A stretch of 64,000 bases of DNA, taken from assembly GCF_029168945.1 (NCBI RefSeq), contig NC_083605.1, positions 21,589,280 through 21,653,279 of the forward strand, read 5' to 3'. Position numbers and translations under genes: made by a program. This document shows positions 46,101 through 56,385 of this stretch, one piece after another (the first letter of the stretch is position 1; each line of letters starts with the position of its first letter). The notes beneath the pieces are model-generated. The model did no database searches. It saw nothing but the letters and a program-made list of their open reading frames with translations, and had not been told where the DNA came from. Source of the stretch: Cannabis sativa (taxonomy: Eukaryota; Streptophyta; Magnoliopsida; Rosales; Cannabaceae).

Positions 46101-48587
46101 TGACTCCCGTATAAAGCCGCAGGCAAGGAGGCGGTCAACTTCTTCTTTCAGCGCTTGGTACCTCGCGGGGTCCATTTTGCGGCGCTTTTGTCGGACACCT
46201 CGCACTTCGGGGTCAATGTTCAAGCGATGACACATGACCTGTGGAGATATCCCGACCATATCTGAATGTTTCCAGGCAAAAATGTCAAGATTTTGTTTTA
46301 GAAAAGTCGTCAATTGTTCTCGCAACTGTATGCTTAATCTAGAACCAATCTTTAAAACCTTGTTATTATCTATAGGATCTATAGGTACCTCGATTGTATC
46401 TTCCGCGGCTTGGGCTGCGGCGGTGTGATCAAGGATTCTTGGATCCAAGTCCGGTTTGTCCACGTGCGGTACCTCCTCGATCCTGAGGATCTCCTGGCGA
46501 GGTGGTGGTGCATTCAAAAGGTGAATAACATTCACTGTCCTTTTTTCTGCGAGTTTGACAGCTGCATTGTAACATTCTCGAGAGTCAGATTGGACTCCCC
46601 TCACCGATCCTACTCCAGAGGGAGTGGGGAACTTCATCGTTAGATGGTAGATCGAGGTTATGATCTTCATCTCCTTCAGAATTGGTCGATCAATCACGGC
46701 GTTATACGCTGAGTATTGGTCGATTACTGTGAAGTCGGCCATCGACTTGGCAGTTATCGGGGCAGTTCCCAAAGTGATTGGGAGTTTGATCATTCCTTTG
46801 ATTGCTATGACATCTCCCGAGAAGCCATAGATGCTCGATGTCATAGGTCGCAAATCCTTTTCTTGTAATCCCATTTGCTTGAAGGCTTGGAAATTCAGTA
46901 AATTCACCGAACTCCCATTGTCGACTAATATGCGATGGACGTTGTCTCCACCAATATTGGCGACTATCACCAGTGCGTCAGAGTGCGGGTGGTGGACCCA
47001 TCTCGCATCGCTCTCCATAAAGACGATGTCCTCGCATTCTTTCTTGAAGAGCTTCTCTGGCCGTTCACCAAGATTGTTCACATTGGTTAACGACCTCTCC
47101 TTGGCTTCTCTAGCATACCTTTCTTGTGATTTGCGAGAGTCGCCTGCGATATGCGGTCCTCCGATTATAGTTAAGATGTTGCGAGGCATTCTCGAGCCAC
47201 TCGCGTTCTGACTATCTCCTTTGCCATCCGCTTGGGGATGTCCCTCCTCGCTTCTTTTGTACTTGTCGAACTTCCCTCTTCTGATCAGTTCCTCTATCTC
47301 GTCCTGCAAGACCCAACACTCAAGGGTAGTGTGACCAATGTCTTTGTGGTACTTACAGAACTTTTTGGGATCTCTTCGGTCGCGATTTCCCCTGATGGGG
47401 GGCGGCTTCTTGAAGACGCCGTTCCTTTCCTCAATCGCATAGATATGGTCTCGAGGTACGGCCAGTTCGGTATAATTGACGAAGCGAGGTCCCCCTTTCC
47501 TTTTCGGTGAGGACTCCTTCTTTGGGGGTGACTTAGCCAACTTCGGGCTTCGCGGTCTGCGCGGGCTGCGTCTTCTTGGGCTTCGGCCCCTGGAATTCTT
47601 CCCTCGCGGACTGTGAGAACGCGACCGCGGTACGGGTGATCGTCGTTTGTTCTTGCCCTTCTCTAATTCTGCCAAAGAATTCTCGATTCTCTTATGAGGT
47701 TCGGCCATGGAGAAGAATTCTACCAAGGATTCTGGCCTTCGGGCCTGTAGCTCCTTCCAGAAGTCGGTTCTTGGCAAGATACCTGTTATTAGCATGCAAA
47801 CAAGCGAAGACTCGGGGGCCTTCTCGACCTTTGTTACTTCGGCGTTAAAACGCTTGAAATAATTTTGTAAAGACTCACCAGGCTCTTGTTTGATGTTGGC
47901 CAAAGTCGTATAGGGTGGCCTATACGTCATCGTGGCCTGGAAATGTGTGAGGAATAAGTCGACGAAGTTTTCCCACGTCGATATCGATGCCTCTGGTAAT
48001 TGGGTGAACCAATCATGGGCATTCTCCTCGAGTGTGGCCGCGAGAATGCGACACTTCGCAAGTTGCGGTACCTGGTCCACTTCCATTATAGTGTTAAACT
48101 TTTCTAGGTAATCTAACGGGTTAGAAGTACCTTTATATTTGAGGGATTCGGATAAACGAAACCCTTTTGGAAGTTGGGCCTGCCGCACTTCTGCGGTAAA
48201 AGGCGAGGTGCCGTGCAGCTTGTATATGGGCTTACGCTGCTGCTCGAGCATCTTCAAAGCTTGCAGAAGCATGCTTTGATCGATTCCTCCTGTCGCAGGG
48301 GTTGGAGTCGCTACGACTGCGGGGCTCGCAACCACTGCGGCAAGGTTCGAGGGGATATTAATCCCAGTGGTCGCGATCGGCGCGATAGGCGGGTTGTTAA
48401 CTGTATTGACACCCTGATCGCCCAGTATGGGGATCATGGAGCGTCTCAGTGTTATGTGGGCCGCGGGAGCGTGCCCTAAAGACTGCGTTGAGGTGATCAC
48501 GCAGATCACCTCGGTGTACACGATAATATCCTCCCTACTGTGTCTGTACAGAGCCAGACCTCGTATACCTGCTCGGAGTGCGGCCAT
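43170..48587 (-). CDS. Tat-type pol with gag C-terminal part of element D, uninterrupted
   Basis: A single open frame of 1805 codons. The first 55 or so residues (48587-48423) are an out-of-frame reading of gag; the genuine register begins after a +1 insertion near 48423. Then: gag core (residues about 125-300), arginine/serine-rich stretch, zinc knuckle CKYHKDIGHTTLEC (about 417), protease ILVDNGSSVNLL (about 555; the family has D-S/T-G, here DNG), RT with YVDD (about 951, at 45729-45740), gypsy RNase H with EKLAFALIISSRKLRPYF, a second archaeal-type RNase H (YVDGASN about 1236, NNEAEYEALIAGL, SDSQIVV, HADALARLAS) and integrase with D (GIDLIG about 1527), D (SDNGKQFD about 1589) and E (NGQTEAVNK about 1624). 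All enzymatic domains appear complete. The protein would make and insert element DNA, but the damaged gag start means this copy probably does not express it normally. Confidence 0.93.
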   Translation of the reverse strand: MAALRAGIRGLALYRHSREDIIVYTEVICVITSTQSLGHAPAAHITLRRSMIPILGDQGVNTVNNPPIAPIATTGINIPSNLAAVVASPAVVATPTPATGGIDQSMLLQALKMLEQQRKPIYKLHGTSPFTAEVRQAQLPKGFRLSESLKYKGTSNPLDYLEKFNTIMEVDQVPQLAKCRILAATLEENAHDWFTQLPEASISTWENFVDLFLTHFQATMTYRPPYTTLANIKQEPGESLQNYFKRFNAEVTKVEKAPESSLVCMLITGILPRTDFWKELQARRPESLVEFFSMAEPHKRIENSLAELEKGKNKRRSPVPRSRSHSPRGKNSRGRSPRRRSPRRPRSPKLAKSPPKKESSPKRKGGPRFVNYTELAVPRDHIYAIEERNGVFKKPPPIRGNRDRRDPKKFCKYHKDIGHTTLECWVLQDEIEELIRRGKFDKYKRSEEGHPQADGKGDSQNASGSRMPRNILTIIGGPHIAGDSRKSQERYAREAKERSLTNVNNLGERPEKLFKKECEDIVFMESDARWVHHPHSDALVIVANIGGDNVHRILVDNGSSVNLLNFQAFKQMGLQEKDLRPMTSSIYGFSGDVIAIKGMIKLPITLGTAPITAKSMADFTVIDQYSAYNAVIDRPILKEMKIITSIYHLTMKFPTPSGVGSVRGVQSDSRECYNAAVKLAEKRTVNVIHLLNAPPPRQEILRIEEVPHVDKPDLDPRILDHTAAAQAAEDTIEVPIDPIDNNKVLKIGSRLSIQLREQLTTFLKQNLDIFAWKHSDMVGISPQVMCHRLNIDPEVRGVRQKRRKMDPARYQALKEEVDRLLACGFIRESFYPDWLANPVLVPKPNGSWRTCVDFTDLNKACPKDSFPLPSIDQLVDATAGHALLRFMDAYSGYNQIPMYEPDQEHTSFITDRGLYCYKVMPFSLINAGATYQRLVNMMFADLIGKTMEVYVDDMLVKSQHAEDHITHLQAMFDILRRYKMRLNPLKCVFGVGSGKFLGFKVNQRGIEANPAKIRALVEMPSPTKPKEVQSLTGKVAALNRFISRSSDKCKEFFQTLKGNKRFQWDEKCEQAFQALKTHLGQPPVLSKPLPGEVLSIYLAISEYAISSVLVREDQGRQHPVYYVSKRLLDAETRYPQMEKLAFALIISSRKLRPYFQAHSIEVLTNFALRQVLAKPEASGRLLKWAVELSQFDIRYKPRTAIKGQALADFILEFPSTEVAVVEGGNDIAVASKEVWTLYVDGASNNEGSGSGILLISPNNFKVHAALRFEFSASNNEAEYEALIAGLKLALEMKVEYLQAFSDSQIVVCQVSGEYLARGGRLVKYLAIVREIMQKFKHVVVSRVPRTQNAHADALARLASTREAELLDVIPVDVLAHPTIDRETIMEIDDVQEITWMTPILTYLDKGLLPDDKIEARKLRQRAARYVIYDQSLYRRSFSQPLLKCISGEDCGYILREVHEGICGNHTGGNSLALKIMRQGYYWPTLRQDALAFAKRCDRYQRIATYTHQPPSNLHSITSPWPFAIWGIDLIGELPKGKGGVKYAVVAVDYFTKWAEAKALATITATKLREFVYTSIICRFGIPHKLISDNGKQFDCKEMRQLCDDLGIKKAFSAVAYPQSNGQTEAVNKIIKHTIKRKLEDRKGAWPDELSQVLWSYNTTPRSTTGETPFSLSYGCEAMLPVEVGAGSLRRDTFNISQNNENQLFCLDLLEEKRDKAQLQNAAYQQRTARYFNSKVKIKTLRVGDLVLRRVMPNTKIPSHGVFGDNWEGPYVIADQIGDATYRLATLDGTAIPRAWNSESLKFYYQ

Positions 48588-49160
48588 GCGAGGATGAAGA
48601 GGCCGACTCTGCGTCGTTATCTCGAGGTGGACGACTGCGAGGGTTGCGGCGCTCAGGATCCTCGTCGATTTGTGCGCTCTGGTTAGGAAACCTTGCAGAT
48701 TGATCTCTTGACGTCGGGTGATTCAAGTCCAGAACTTCAGGATCAGTTCTTCGTTCCCTGCGTACACGGTTAGTTTGACGTCTGGAAACTGTTACCTGAG
48801 GGTTTTTGTTGCGAATGGCAGGAACTCGAGGAGGGCGTCGAGCTCGACTCTGTCCATCTACCTCGGCTTGTAGTGCTCGCAGCTGATCCTGGATTGCAGC
48901 ATATTGATCGGTCGTGAGCTGGACCACTCCTTCGGACACTACCGCCGGGGTGACGGGGGGAAAGTGCATGGTTGCTGGTGGTGTGGACGTGTCTCCGACT
49001 TGAGGGCCAGTTGTTTCTAGGAATAGGTTGAGAGGTCTGATGTTGCTCCTCCCTACTCCGCCACGTCTACAGGTGGCACTCCAGCTCCAGACAATGGTAC
49101 GCTCATCATTCCAATATTGATGGATCCGTTGTTAGCTCCGTTAACGTGATTTCCAGCCAT
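48423..49160 (-). pseudogene. N-terminal gag of element D, broken
   Basis: ATG at 49160 begins MAGNHVNGANNGSINIG, which matches the start in element B. Compared with B there is a 7-bp loss near 49062, a TAG at 48535-48537 (B has a glutamine codon) and a +1 insertion near 48423. The middle part (48969-48535) is still readable, with PPVTPAVVSEG, a helix QDQLRALQAEVDGQ, and an arginine-rich and serine-rich tail. Three lesions in 740 bp contrast with none in the following 5.2 kb. Confidence 0.85.
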
Positions 49161-49204
49161 GATGAGTGGTGTTCTTTGAAGTGAATAAAATCTTACAGTC
49201 GAAT

Positions 49205-49222
49205 TTCCCACAGACGGCGCCA
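49205..49222 (-). promoter_or_regulatory. Primer-binding site of element D
   Basis: The minus strand reads TGGCGCCGTCTGTGGGAA, two bases inside the 5' LTR. Confidence 0.78.
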
Positions 49223-49224
49223 AA

Positions 49225-50091
49225 TGATGTCGAGTGAATTTCGCAACACCAAAAAGTATTATTTAATTGATAAAAAAGAGAATTATTTGAGAAATGACAA
49301 GTGCGAGTGTTCAACCTAAAATGGCGAGTACTCGACTGGGAATGCAAGAACAAACAACAAGGCTGGAAAAAGTAAACAAGACAATGAATTATAGTGGTTC
49401 AGTCAGATTTCCTTCTGCTTAGTCCACTGTAGCAAAGGATTCGTAGGTGCATTTTCATGGTGGATCACCCCTTTATATACAAAGTAGGTGTCCAATCGGT
49501 TACATGAGGATCACATTCATTGTTAATCCATTATTTACACATTGAATTGCAATAACTAATACTCAAACAACGTTAACATTAATAAATGTGTGACAGTTAC
49601 TAAATTCATCAACATATGCGTCTTTCGCATCTGCGAGTTGACCGTTCATGTTCCGTTTGTTGAGCTCGCAGGATCGCCAGTACGTTTGGAACGTCTGCGT
49701 CCTTAGGTAATCGCCCTTTGTAGACGTCGCATGTTGGAGCTAGTAAAGTCTGGACATGCGAACTTATATTGGTCTGTCAGGGCTATTGGGTCGTTGGGAC
49801 CAAACTGCATCATAGGGGATTGGTCTCTATACTTGTCGCGGAGATATAGAGGGGACAGTCGCACATGTTCTGACATATGCGAGTTGGATCTACCCTGCAT
49901 GATGAGAATTATGGTTATGGGGTGCGACTTAAATCACACTTACAGTATCTCGCTGTTTTTATCCTGAGCGAGGTCTAAACTTCGAGAAGTCTCTCACGGA
50001 CATTCAGTCTTCATTGGAAATCTGAATACACGTGTCCTTTAAAAATGAGTCTGGTCTCGAGTTTCTAGGTGAGAGAAATCTCACTATAACA
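49225..50091 (-). repeat. 5' LTR of element D
   Basis: 867 bp, the same length as 38511-39377. The inner end reads TGATGTCGAG where the partner has TGTTGTCGAG. The TATA block is on the minus strand at 49472-49479. Confidence 0.95.
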
Positions 50092-50096
50092 AATTT

Positions 50097-50710
50097 ATTA
50101 ATTATTTAATTTGTCAAAGTTATCTTTTAATTTAAAATATCTTAAATATCAAAATATCTAATCTTATAATTAAATAATAAATAAATATTAAAGAAGTTAA
50201 CAAATTTTTAAATCTGACCATAATAGGAAATATTTAAAATTGGAAACATTCCAAAATAGAAATATTTAAAATTGGAAAAATTTCAAATTGAAAATATTTA
50301 AAATTGGAAAAATTTCAATTTAGAAATATTTAAAATAGGAAAAATGAATTTTGGGAAACAATCCCATGAAAAAATTGGATTTTTGGGGAAAAAACCTCAA
50401 AAATTCGCAATTTGTGGGGAACTGCCAGGAAAGGCTGCATGCAGCAACCATGATTTCCAATCTTCCAAAATTCATATCTTTCTCAATTTTTATCGGAATC
50501 GAGTTCCGTAAAAAACAAAATTGCTTAATTTTTCACAAGGAATCCAAATAAAATATTTTCAAAAATTGAAAAAATATTTTTCATGGAAAACGAAACTGTA
50601 CAACATCTACATTCATCAAACAAGCACATAAACGAACATGAAACCATCCAAATCAACACAGAACATATCAATCATCGTTTTAATTCATATTACATGAAAG
50701 TAAATCATTA
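50097..50710 (-). other. Leader of element C next to its 5' LTR
   Basis: AT-rich, with repeated short units such as AATATTTAAAATTGGAAA at 50220-50340. A 12-bp perfect palindrome GCTGCATGCAGC is at 50434-50445. No coding signal. Confidence 0.55.
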
Positions 50711-50727
50711 CCATGGGTCTGATACCA
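50711..50727 (-). promoter_or_regulatory. Primer-binding site of element C
   Basis: The minus strand reads TGGTATCAGACCCATGG, two bases inside the 5' LTR, typical of an initiator-tRNA-Met site. Confidence 0.8.
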
Positions 50728-50729
50728 GT

Positions 50730-52592
50730 TGTTGGAAATTATTTTACCAGGATCTAGATTTACTAACAAGTATGTTGGATTAACAACCTAATATGAATTC
50801 TAAAACAATGAAAATAAACACATATAAAGTTAGAAAACCTTACAGTGGGTGCAGCGGAATAATATGACTCCTTCCGTTCAGATCTCTAGCCCTTGATTCC
50901 TTTCTGTAGCAGAGCATCACCAAGATTTGAACCTGGATCTTCTTTTCTCCTTCTTTGATGTAGAATTTCCATAGTCTTCCATACTATGATTGAGATACCA
51001 CTTGATGTGTGTGGGCACTACTCATCACTCAAGGATTTTCGAAAATACAAAGAAGAAAAGAGAGAGAGAAGGTGGCGTGTGAGGCTTTTTCTGAGAGAAA
51101 CAAAGTGATCAAAGATGTGTGTGTTAGTTTCCTCAAGCCAACACTTTCTATTTATAGAAAACCCTCTAGGTTTAGGTTAGAATTGTATGGCATTAAAATA
51201 ATGGAAACTACAAATGGAATTTCCTATGCATAGGGCCGGTCATACAAAAGGTATTGGGCCTCACTTTGCAACTTTCCCATTTTGTTATTTTCCATTCCCA
51301 TTTTCTCAAAAATGCCAATTTTCCAATTTAACCTTTTAAATGCCAATTCTAATTATTTAATAACTTGGAAATAATTATCAAATAATATTGTCATTTAATA
51401 TATTTATTAATTTAGACATATAAAGTCTCTTAATCAATAAATAAACCTAAAATCTCTTTTCTTTACAATTTCGCCATTGCTTAGTGAAAATTCATAGAGT
51501 AGACATAGTCTAACTTTTAGAATTTTAATTGATTAATCAAAATCGATTAACTGAGTCTTACAAGCAGTATGGTCTCAACTAGTATGGGGACCATGGTTCT
51601 ATATAACCGAGCTTCCAATAAGTCGAACCGAATTTACCAAGTAAATTCCCTAACTTATTAATTCCTCATTGAATCCACACTTAGAACTTGGATTTGCACT
51701 CTCAGTCATATAGAAACGCTCTATATGTTCCACGATATAGACACGTCATTAGTTATCCATTTTTATAACCCTAATGTGATCAATGATCCTCTATATAGAT
51801 GATTTATACTGTACTGGGATTAAATTACCGTAACACCCTACAATGTATTTTATCCTTAAAACACTTAACCCTGTATAAATGATATTTCACCTAAGTGAAA
51901 TGAGATCTCCACCATTTATCTTCGTTTGGTTAAGCTCGAAGGAAATCATCCTTTACTTCTATTTGCCAAATAGAAGCTATAGATTCCATATTTATGTTAG
52001 CGCTCCCACTCAATTGCATTACCGTGTTCCCAAAATGTACGTATCACCCTGATACAAAACTAGGCTTAACTAACAAATCAAAGAACACGAGTAACACTCT
52101 TGAAATTGAGCCTAACCATATCAGGATTTCGATCATGTGATCTAGGATCAACAGGTGATATTGAATTGAATAGATATTACGGTAAATTTTAACATATCTA
52201 ATCAAAGTTCAATATCGGTCCCTTCCGATGTATACTCCATAAGTCTGATACTGGTAAACTTTGCCAATGTCCTGGAAAGGACATAACACTTTTCCAAGGT
52301 GTAAGAATACCTATCGCTGATTATACCATGTTAGTCTAAATCCAGTGTTCTGACAAATCAGGGAATAAACTTTTGAACATATAATTAAGATTATATTCCA
52401 CTGTGCTGACAACACTATAATCTTTAACCAACTCATATGTTCTGGACTTAAAAAGAATTCATACATTATATACACATATAATCATGAAATAAATCATGTG
52501 AACCATGCAACATAAAATGTTATTTCTGATCTTTATTAATAAGTAAATCTGATTATATGAAATGAGTTTTATTTAGGGCATAAAACCCAACA
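50730..52592 (-). repeat. 5' LTR of element C
   Basis: Plus strand TGTTGGAAATT to AAACCCAACA, 1863 bp. TATAAATA on the minus strand at 51149-51156 is the likely promoter box. Confidence 0.93.
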
Positions 52593-52839
52593 TAAGGTAG
52601 TCGCGGGCTGACAACGTAGACTCGCTGTCTCGAATATCGATGGTCCCAAGTTCAGCAAGCTCCTGCACCATTCTCTCGATGTCCGCAGAAGACATCGGAC
52701 CTAGCTCTATACCTACAGTAGGTGTGATCTCCTCTTCTAAAATCGAAGCTGGGAGAAAACTATCTTCCTCCTGGTCCTCGTCACCATCGAATGTGTGGCC
52801 TCCCGAGCCGAGCAGTTGACTATCCGATAGGTCGCTCAT
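52593..52839 (-). pseudogene. Antisense gene of element B: 5' part of exon 1
   Basis: Starts with MSDLSDSQLLGSGG, the same start as in D (40619), and runs to SARDYL, where element C interrupts. The rest is at 31258-29403. Removing C and one TAAGG gives an exon 1 of 910 nt against 901 nt in D: a difference of exactly three codons, so phase is kept. Confidence 0.75.
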
Positions 52840-54055
52840 CTGAAAGATAGAAGATCTTTTCAGCGTGGTGAATGTGTGAAAGCAAAATAAGTGATCTCAC
52901 CCGCATTAAAACTATAAAGTCGCACTTGATAGAATGGTCAGCATCCTTGCGAATGCTGACCACCCCCTCAATATGCGAGTAGAGATAATACTAAAAATGC
53001 GAATAAGTCACGCATCCTGGGCCAAGCGATATACCTTCAGAAACGGATGGGAGAAACTCAGTGACTCAAGGGGCATGCGCTCTCAAGCATGACCCTGAAG
53101 TTACTGAGGTACTCCCACCGTTCCGAGAATATCTACCAGCCAAGGAGTATGCTCATTTGAATATTAACGCATGTCGCAAATGGCTCGGTGTATCACAGTA
53201 TCTCAAGGGGCATATAACCGCGTATATGACCATTAGAATACTGTGACACACCCACCATTTGGAAACTCGGTTAATGCTCTTGCGACTTAACTCACAACAT
53301 ATAAAATCCTAAAAGATCTAGCCAATTATGAGAAGTAAGTATATTTTGTCAATTTGTGAGTATTCGAAGTGTTAGTCCGAATACCCGCGAGTATTAAAAG
53401 CATGAAACAGGGCCTATTCAAGTATTTCTTATACAGTATGCAGTTACGCCAATTTCCAGGTCATTTTTTATGAAATTACCCAGTTTTTTACCTAAAAAAC
53501 GTAGCCTCATGCATATTGGAAACCCAGAAAACAGTGTTCCCACTCAAACCGAAAACGAAACACAGAGGAGATTCGAAAACTGACCTTTTGCTTCTGACGA
53601 AATTGTTCCCACGATTCGCCCTTGACAGCACTGTAGAATCAACGGAAAATCCACGGAGAGAGGCGAAAAAACTGGGCAATTTATGGAAGTATTTTTGGTG
53701 GTTTCTCTGAAAGAGAAGAAACAAGGAAGTTTAAGAAAGTTAAAGAAAATGAGGGAAAATGGGATTTTTAGTTCGAATCAGGGAGTTTAAATACCCAAAT
53801 CCCTCATTAATTGGGATCACGACACGTGGCAATTAGGAGGCCTAGGGTCGCCCAATCCAACGGCCAAAGATGCCACGCCTACACAGAAACCGAAGAGTTT
53901 TTGTGACGTGGCATCATCAATGCAACAAAAGTAATGATTATAGCCGTCATTTTTTGAAACCCTCGAAGGGACAACCAAAGGTCACCTCCTCGTGACAACC
54001 TTTCACCTGTCTCTCGAGTAATAGTTTCCCTTTGTGACCGCACCTGTCACATCGC
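52840..54055 (-). promoter_or_regulatory. Upstream region of the antisense gene in element B
   Basis: Counterpart of 39392-40618 in D. Hairpins: 53040-53071 with 53094-53123, and 53177-53203 with 53235-53261. The CTTTCAG before the ATG and the GTGAGATCACTTA block are kept. Small ORFs in the region (e.g. 53488-53724) differ between copies and are not credible. Confidence 0.55.
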
Positions 54056-54070
54056 AAAACTAGGGGCATG
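54056..54070 (+). promoter_or_regulatory. Polypurine tract of element B
   Basis: AAAACTAGGGGCATG directly before the 3' LTR start TGTTATAG. Confidence 0.75.
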
Positions 54071-54888
54071 TGTTATAGTGAGATTTCTCTCACCTAGAAA
54101 CTCGAGACCAGACCCCTATTTAGAGGACATGTATACTCAAATTTCCCACAGAAAGCTGAGATGTCCCTGAGGGACTCCTCGAAGTTTCAAACCTCGCTTA
54201 AGATAGAATCAGCGAGAGGTAGCGAGCATGACTGAAGTCTAATCTCATCCGAGACAAGAGAGTAGCTCGCATATATCAAACTATATGCGAGTATCCTCCC
54301 CGTGTCCATGTATAACCCAAGAGAACGGCTCTCTGTAAATGCGAGTTGGTCTTAAGAACCCTGCAGCCTTTATAATGCAATATAGACTTGCATGTCTAGG
54401 TTCTATCAGCTCGACTACCTAAGGACGCAGACATCCCAAACGTAATAATAACCCTGCGAGTTTAACATCGGAACATGAACAGTCAACTCACAGATGCGGA
54501 AGACGCATACGTTGATGGACTTAATAAATGTCATTCATTTATTAATGTTAACGTTGCTTGATTTAATTCAATGTGTAAATAACGAATTAACAATGAATGC
54601 AATCCTTGTATAACCGATTGGACACTTGCTTTGTATATAAAGGGGTGATCCACCGTGAAATGGCACCTACGAATTTCTTGCTACAGTGGACTAAGCAGAC
54701 CATAATCTGACTGAACCACTATAATTCTCTGTCTTATTGTTATTTTCCAGCTTTCGTGAATTATTTTTCATTCCCAGCTGAGTACTCGCCATTTTAGGTT
54801 GAATACTCGCATTTGTCTTTCCACGTAAATTGCTTCTTGTCACTAATAATATCATATAATTTGGTGTTGCGAAATTCACTCGACAACA
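54071..54888 (+). repeat. 3' LTR of element B
   Basis: 818 bp from TGTTATAGTGAG to CTCGACAACA, matching 22121-22938 with about 26 substitutions and no indel visible. TATATAAA at 54634-54641. Confidence 0.94.
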
Positions 54889-54907
54889 CCTAGTACAGTT
54901 ATCCAAA

Positions 54908-56385
54908 GGGAACTTATAGTAAATGGCCCCAAATCATAGGAGTATGTTAGTTTATGTCCTCATTTCAAAAAAATATAGCAAATGACCCCAAATCATAAGA
55001 CTATGTTAGTAAATGTTCTCATTTCAATTTTTTTTTCTTTTAGAATTAGAAGCAAATTATTTAAACATTATGGTATATCTATATTAGTTTTGTTAAAATC
55101 TTTTTTATTTTAAAGTTATGTCAATTTTTTTTTTAATTTTTTATGAGTTGTTTTGGGTTGTTGGTATATAGATTTTGTTGTACGGTATATTTCTATTTTG
55201 TTTTATGGTATATTATAATTCTTAGATGATATTTATTTTTTATTATAATATGTATAATAGTGGTATATAATTTTATTAGCATAATAAAAATATTTTAATG
55301 TATGTATATAATTTTATTGCCATGCTACATATATTTAATTCTTATTTTTATATTTTTTTTATTGTATGATTATTTATTTTAAATAATATTTAATTAGTTT
55401 TTATTTTATTATATACCATGGTCATGGTATATATATTTTAATTGTGGTATATAATTTAGTTAGTATAGTATACATACATATATATATATATGTATTAGTA
55501 ATCTATATTTTTATTATTATTATTTTTTATATATATGTTTTGGTGTATGGTATATGTATTTTTTGTTATACGATATATAATTTTTTTAAATAATATTTAA
55601 ATTTTATTTTCTATTGTACTTTTGTTGACATGATATATAATTTTATTAGCATCCTATATATTTTTATTTTTATTTGTTGTTATTATTATATATATTTTTA
55701 TTGTAAGGTATATATTTTATGTTATATGGTATATAAGTTTTATTGTATAGTATATCATTTTATTTTAGATAATGCATGTTTAGTTTTTATTTTAGTATAG
55801 GTGATATATAATTTTGTTAATATGATATATATAATTTTTTTTAATAATATTATATTATTTTGTTTTATTTTTTATTGTAGGTATATACGTTTTATTGTAT
55901 GGTATATGATTTTTGTTGTCTATAATATATTATTTATTTAATATGATATTTAGTTTCTATTTTATTATATATAAACTTTTTGGTATGTATTCATATTTTA
56001 GTGGTGGTATATATAATTTTGTTAGCATGATATATATATTTTTTGAGTATTAATTTAGTATTGTTAATTTCTTTGTTGTATATAATTTTATTACTACAGT
56101 ATATTAATTTTCTGTACTACGATATATCTAATAGTGCTGTATATATTTAAATGATCTAATATATTTATTTATTTTTGTTACAATATAATAATATGCAATA
56201 CTAAAAAAAATTATGTAACTTAATTTTGTTATTATATATATATTTTTTAAAAAAATATGTGATAAATCTATTTTTATAATCTTTATTAACTAATTTATTA
56301 GATTTTGCCATTTTCTTAATTTTTTTAAAAAGTGGACATTTACTAACTTAGTTACCAAATTGAGGGCCATTTTGGATCTCAACCC
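54908..56385. mobile_element. Element F: non-autonomous Mutator-like insertion
   Basis: Flanked by the 9-bp duplication TTATCCAAA (54899-54907 and 56386-56394). Ends are GGG..CCC with a short imperfect inverted match: AAATGGCCCCAAAT near the left end against AAAATGGCCCTCAATTT (reverse complement) near the right end. The 1.45-kb interior is extremely AT-rich, built of degenerate GGTATATAATTTTATTAGCAT-like units, with no ORF. A 9-bp duplication points to the Mutator superfamily. Confidence 0.7.

Larger units (their letters stand above)
38511..50091 (-). mobile_element. Element D: Tat-type Ty3/gypsy retrotransposon, youngest of the nest
   Basis: Two 867-bp LTRs (38511-39377 and 49225-50091) are flanked by AATTT at 38506-38510 and 50092-50096. 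Primer site 49205-49222, gag-pol from 49160 down to 43170, convergent antisense gene 40619-42727, polypurine tract 39378-39391. Total length is 11,581 bp. I find only six LTR differences by eye (about 0.7%), the lowest in the window. Pol is one open frame; gag has three lesions. Confidence 0.95.
31259..52592 (-). mobile_element. Element C: Ty1/copia retrotransposon with decayed interior
   Basis: Two 1863-bp LTRs (31259-33121 and 50730-52592) are flanked by TAAGG at 31254-31258 and 52593-52597. Primer site 50711-50727, polypurine tract 33122-33135. It is inserted in exon 1 of the antisense gene of B. I count about 30 LTR differences by eye (about 1.6%). The pol region is far more decayed than the LTRs suggest, so the element was probably already defective when it moved. 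Element D interrupts its leader. Its own length is about 9.7 kb. Confidence 0.93.
22121..54888 (+). mobile_element. Element B: Tat-type Ty3/gypsy retrotransposon, split by element C
   Basis: Two 818-bp LTRs (22121-22938 and 54071-54888) are flanked by CCTAG at 22116-22120 and 54889-54893. Primer site 22941-22958, gag-pol 23001-28997, convergent antisense gene 29403-31258 plus 52593-52839, polypurine tract 54056-54070. Element C lies inside an exon of the antisense gene. Without C the element is about 11.4 kb. I count about 26 LTR differences by eye (about 3%). Two RNase H domains and an antisense extra gene place it in the Tat group (Ogre/Retand relatives). Confidence 0.93.

Noticed and set aside
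46234..48479. Plus-strand ORFs of 60-126 codons over the gag-pol of D
   Set aside because: They are antisense shadows of a well-supported coding frame and have no family resemblance.
22121..54888. B and D read as one very large element with inverted parts
   Set aside because: Each has its own LTR pair of a distinct length (818 and 867 bp), its own target duplication, primer site and polypurine tract.
55090..56230. A simple TA microsatellite
   Set aside because: The TA-rich text is the interior of a bounded element with a 9-bp duplication, so it arrived by insertion rather than by slippage alone.
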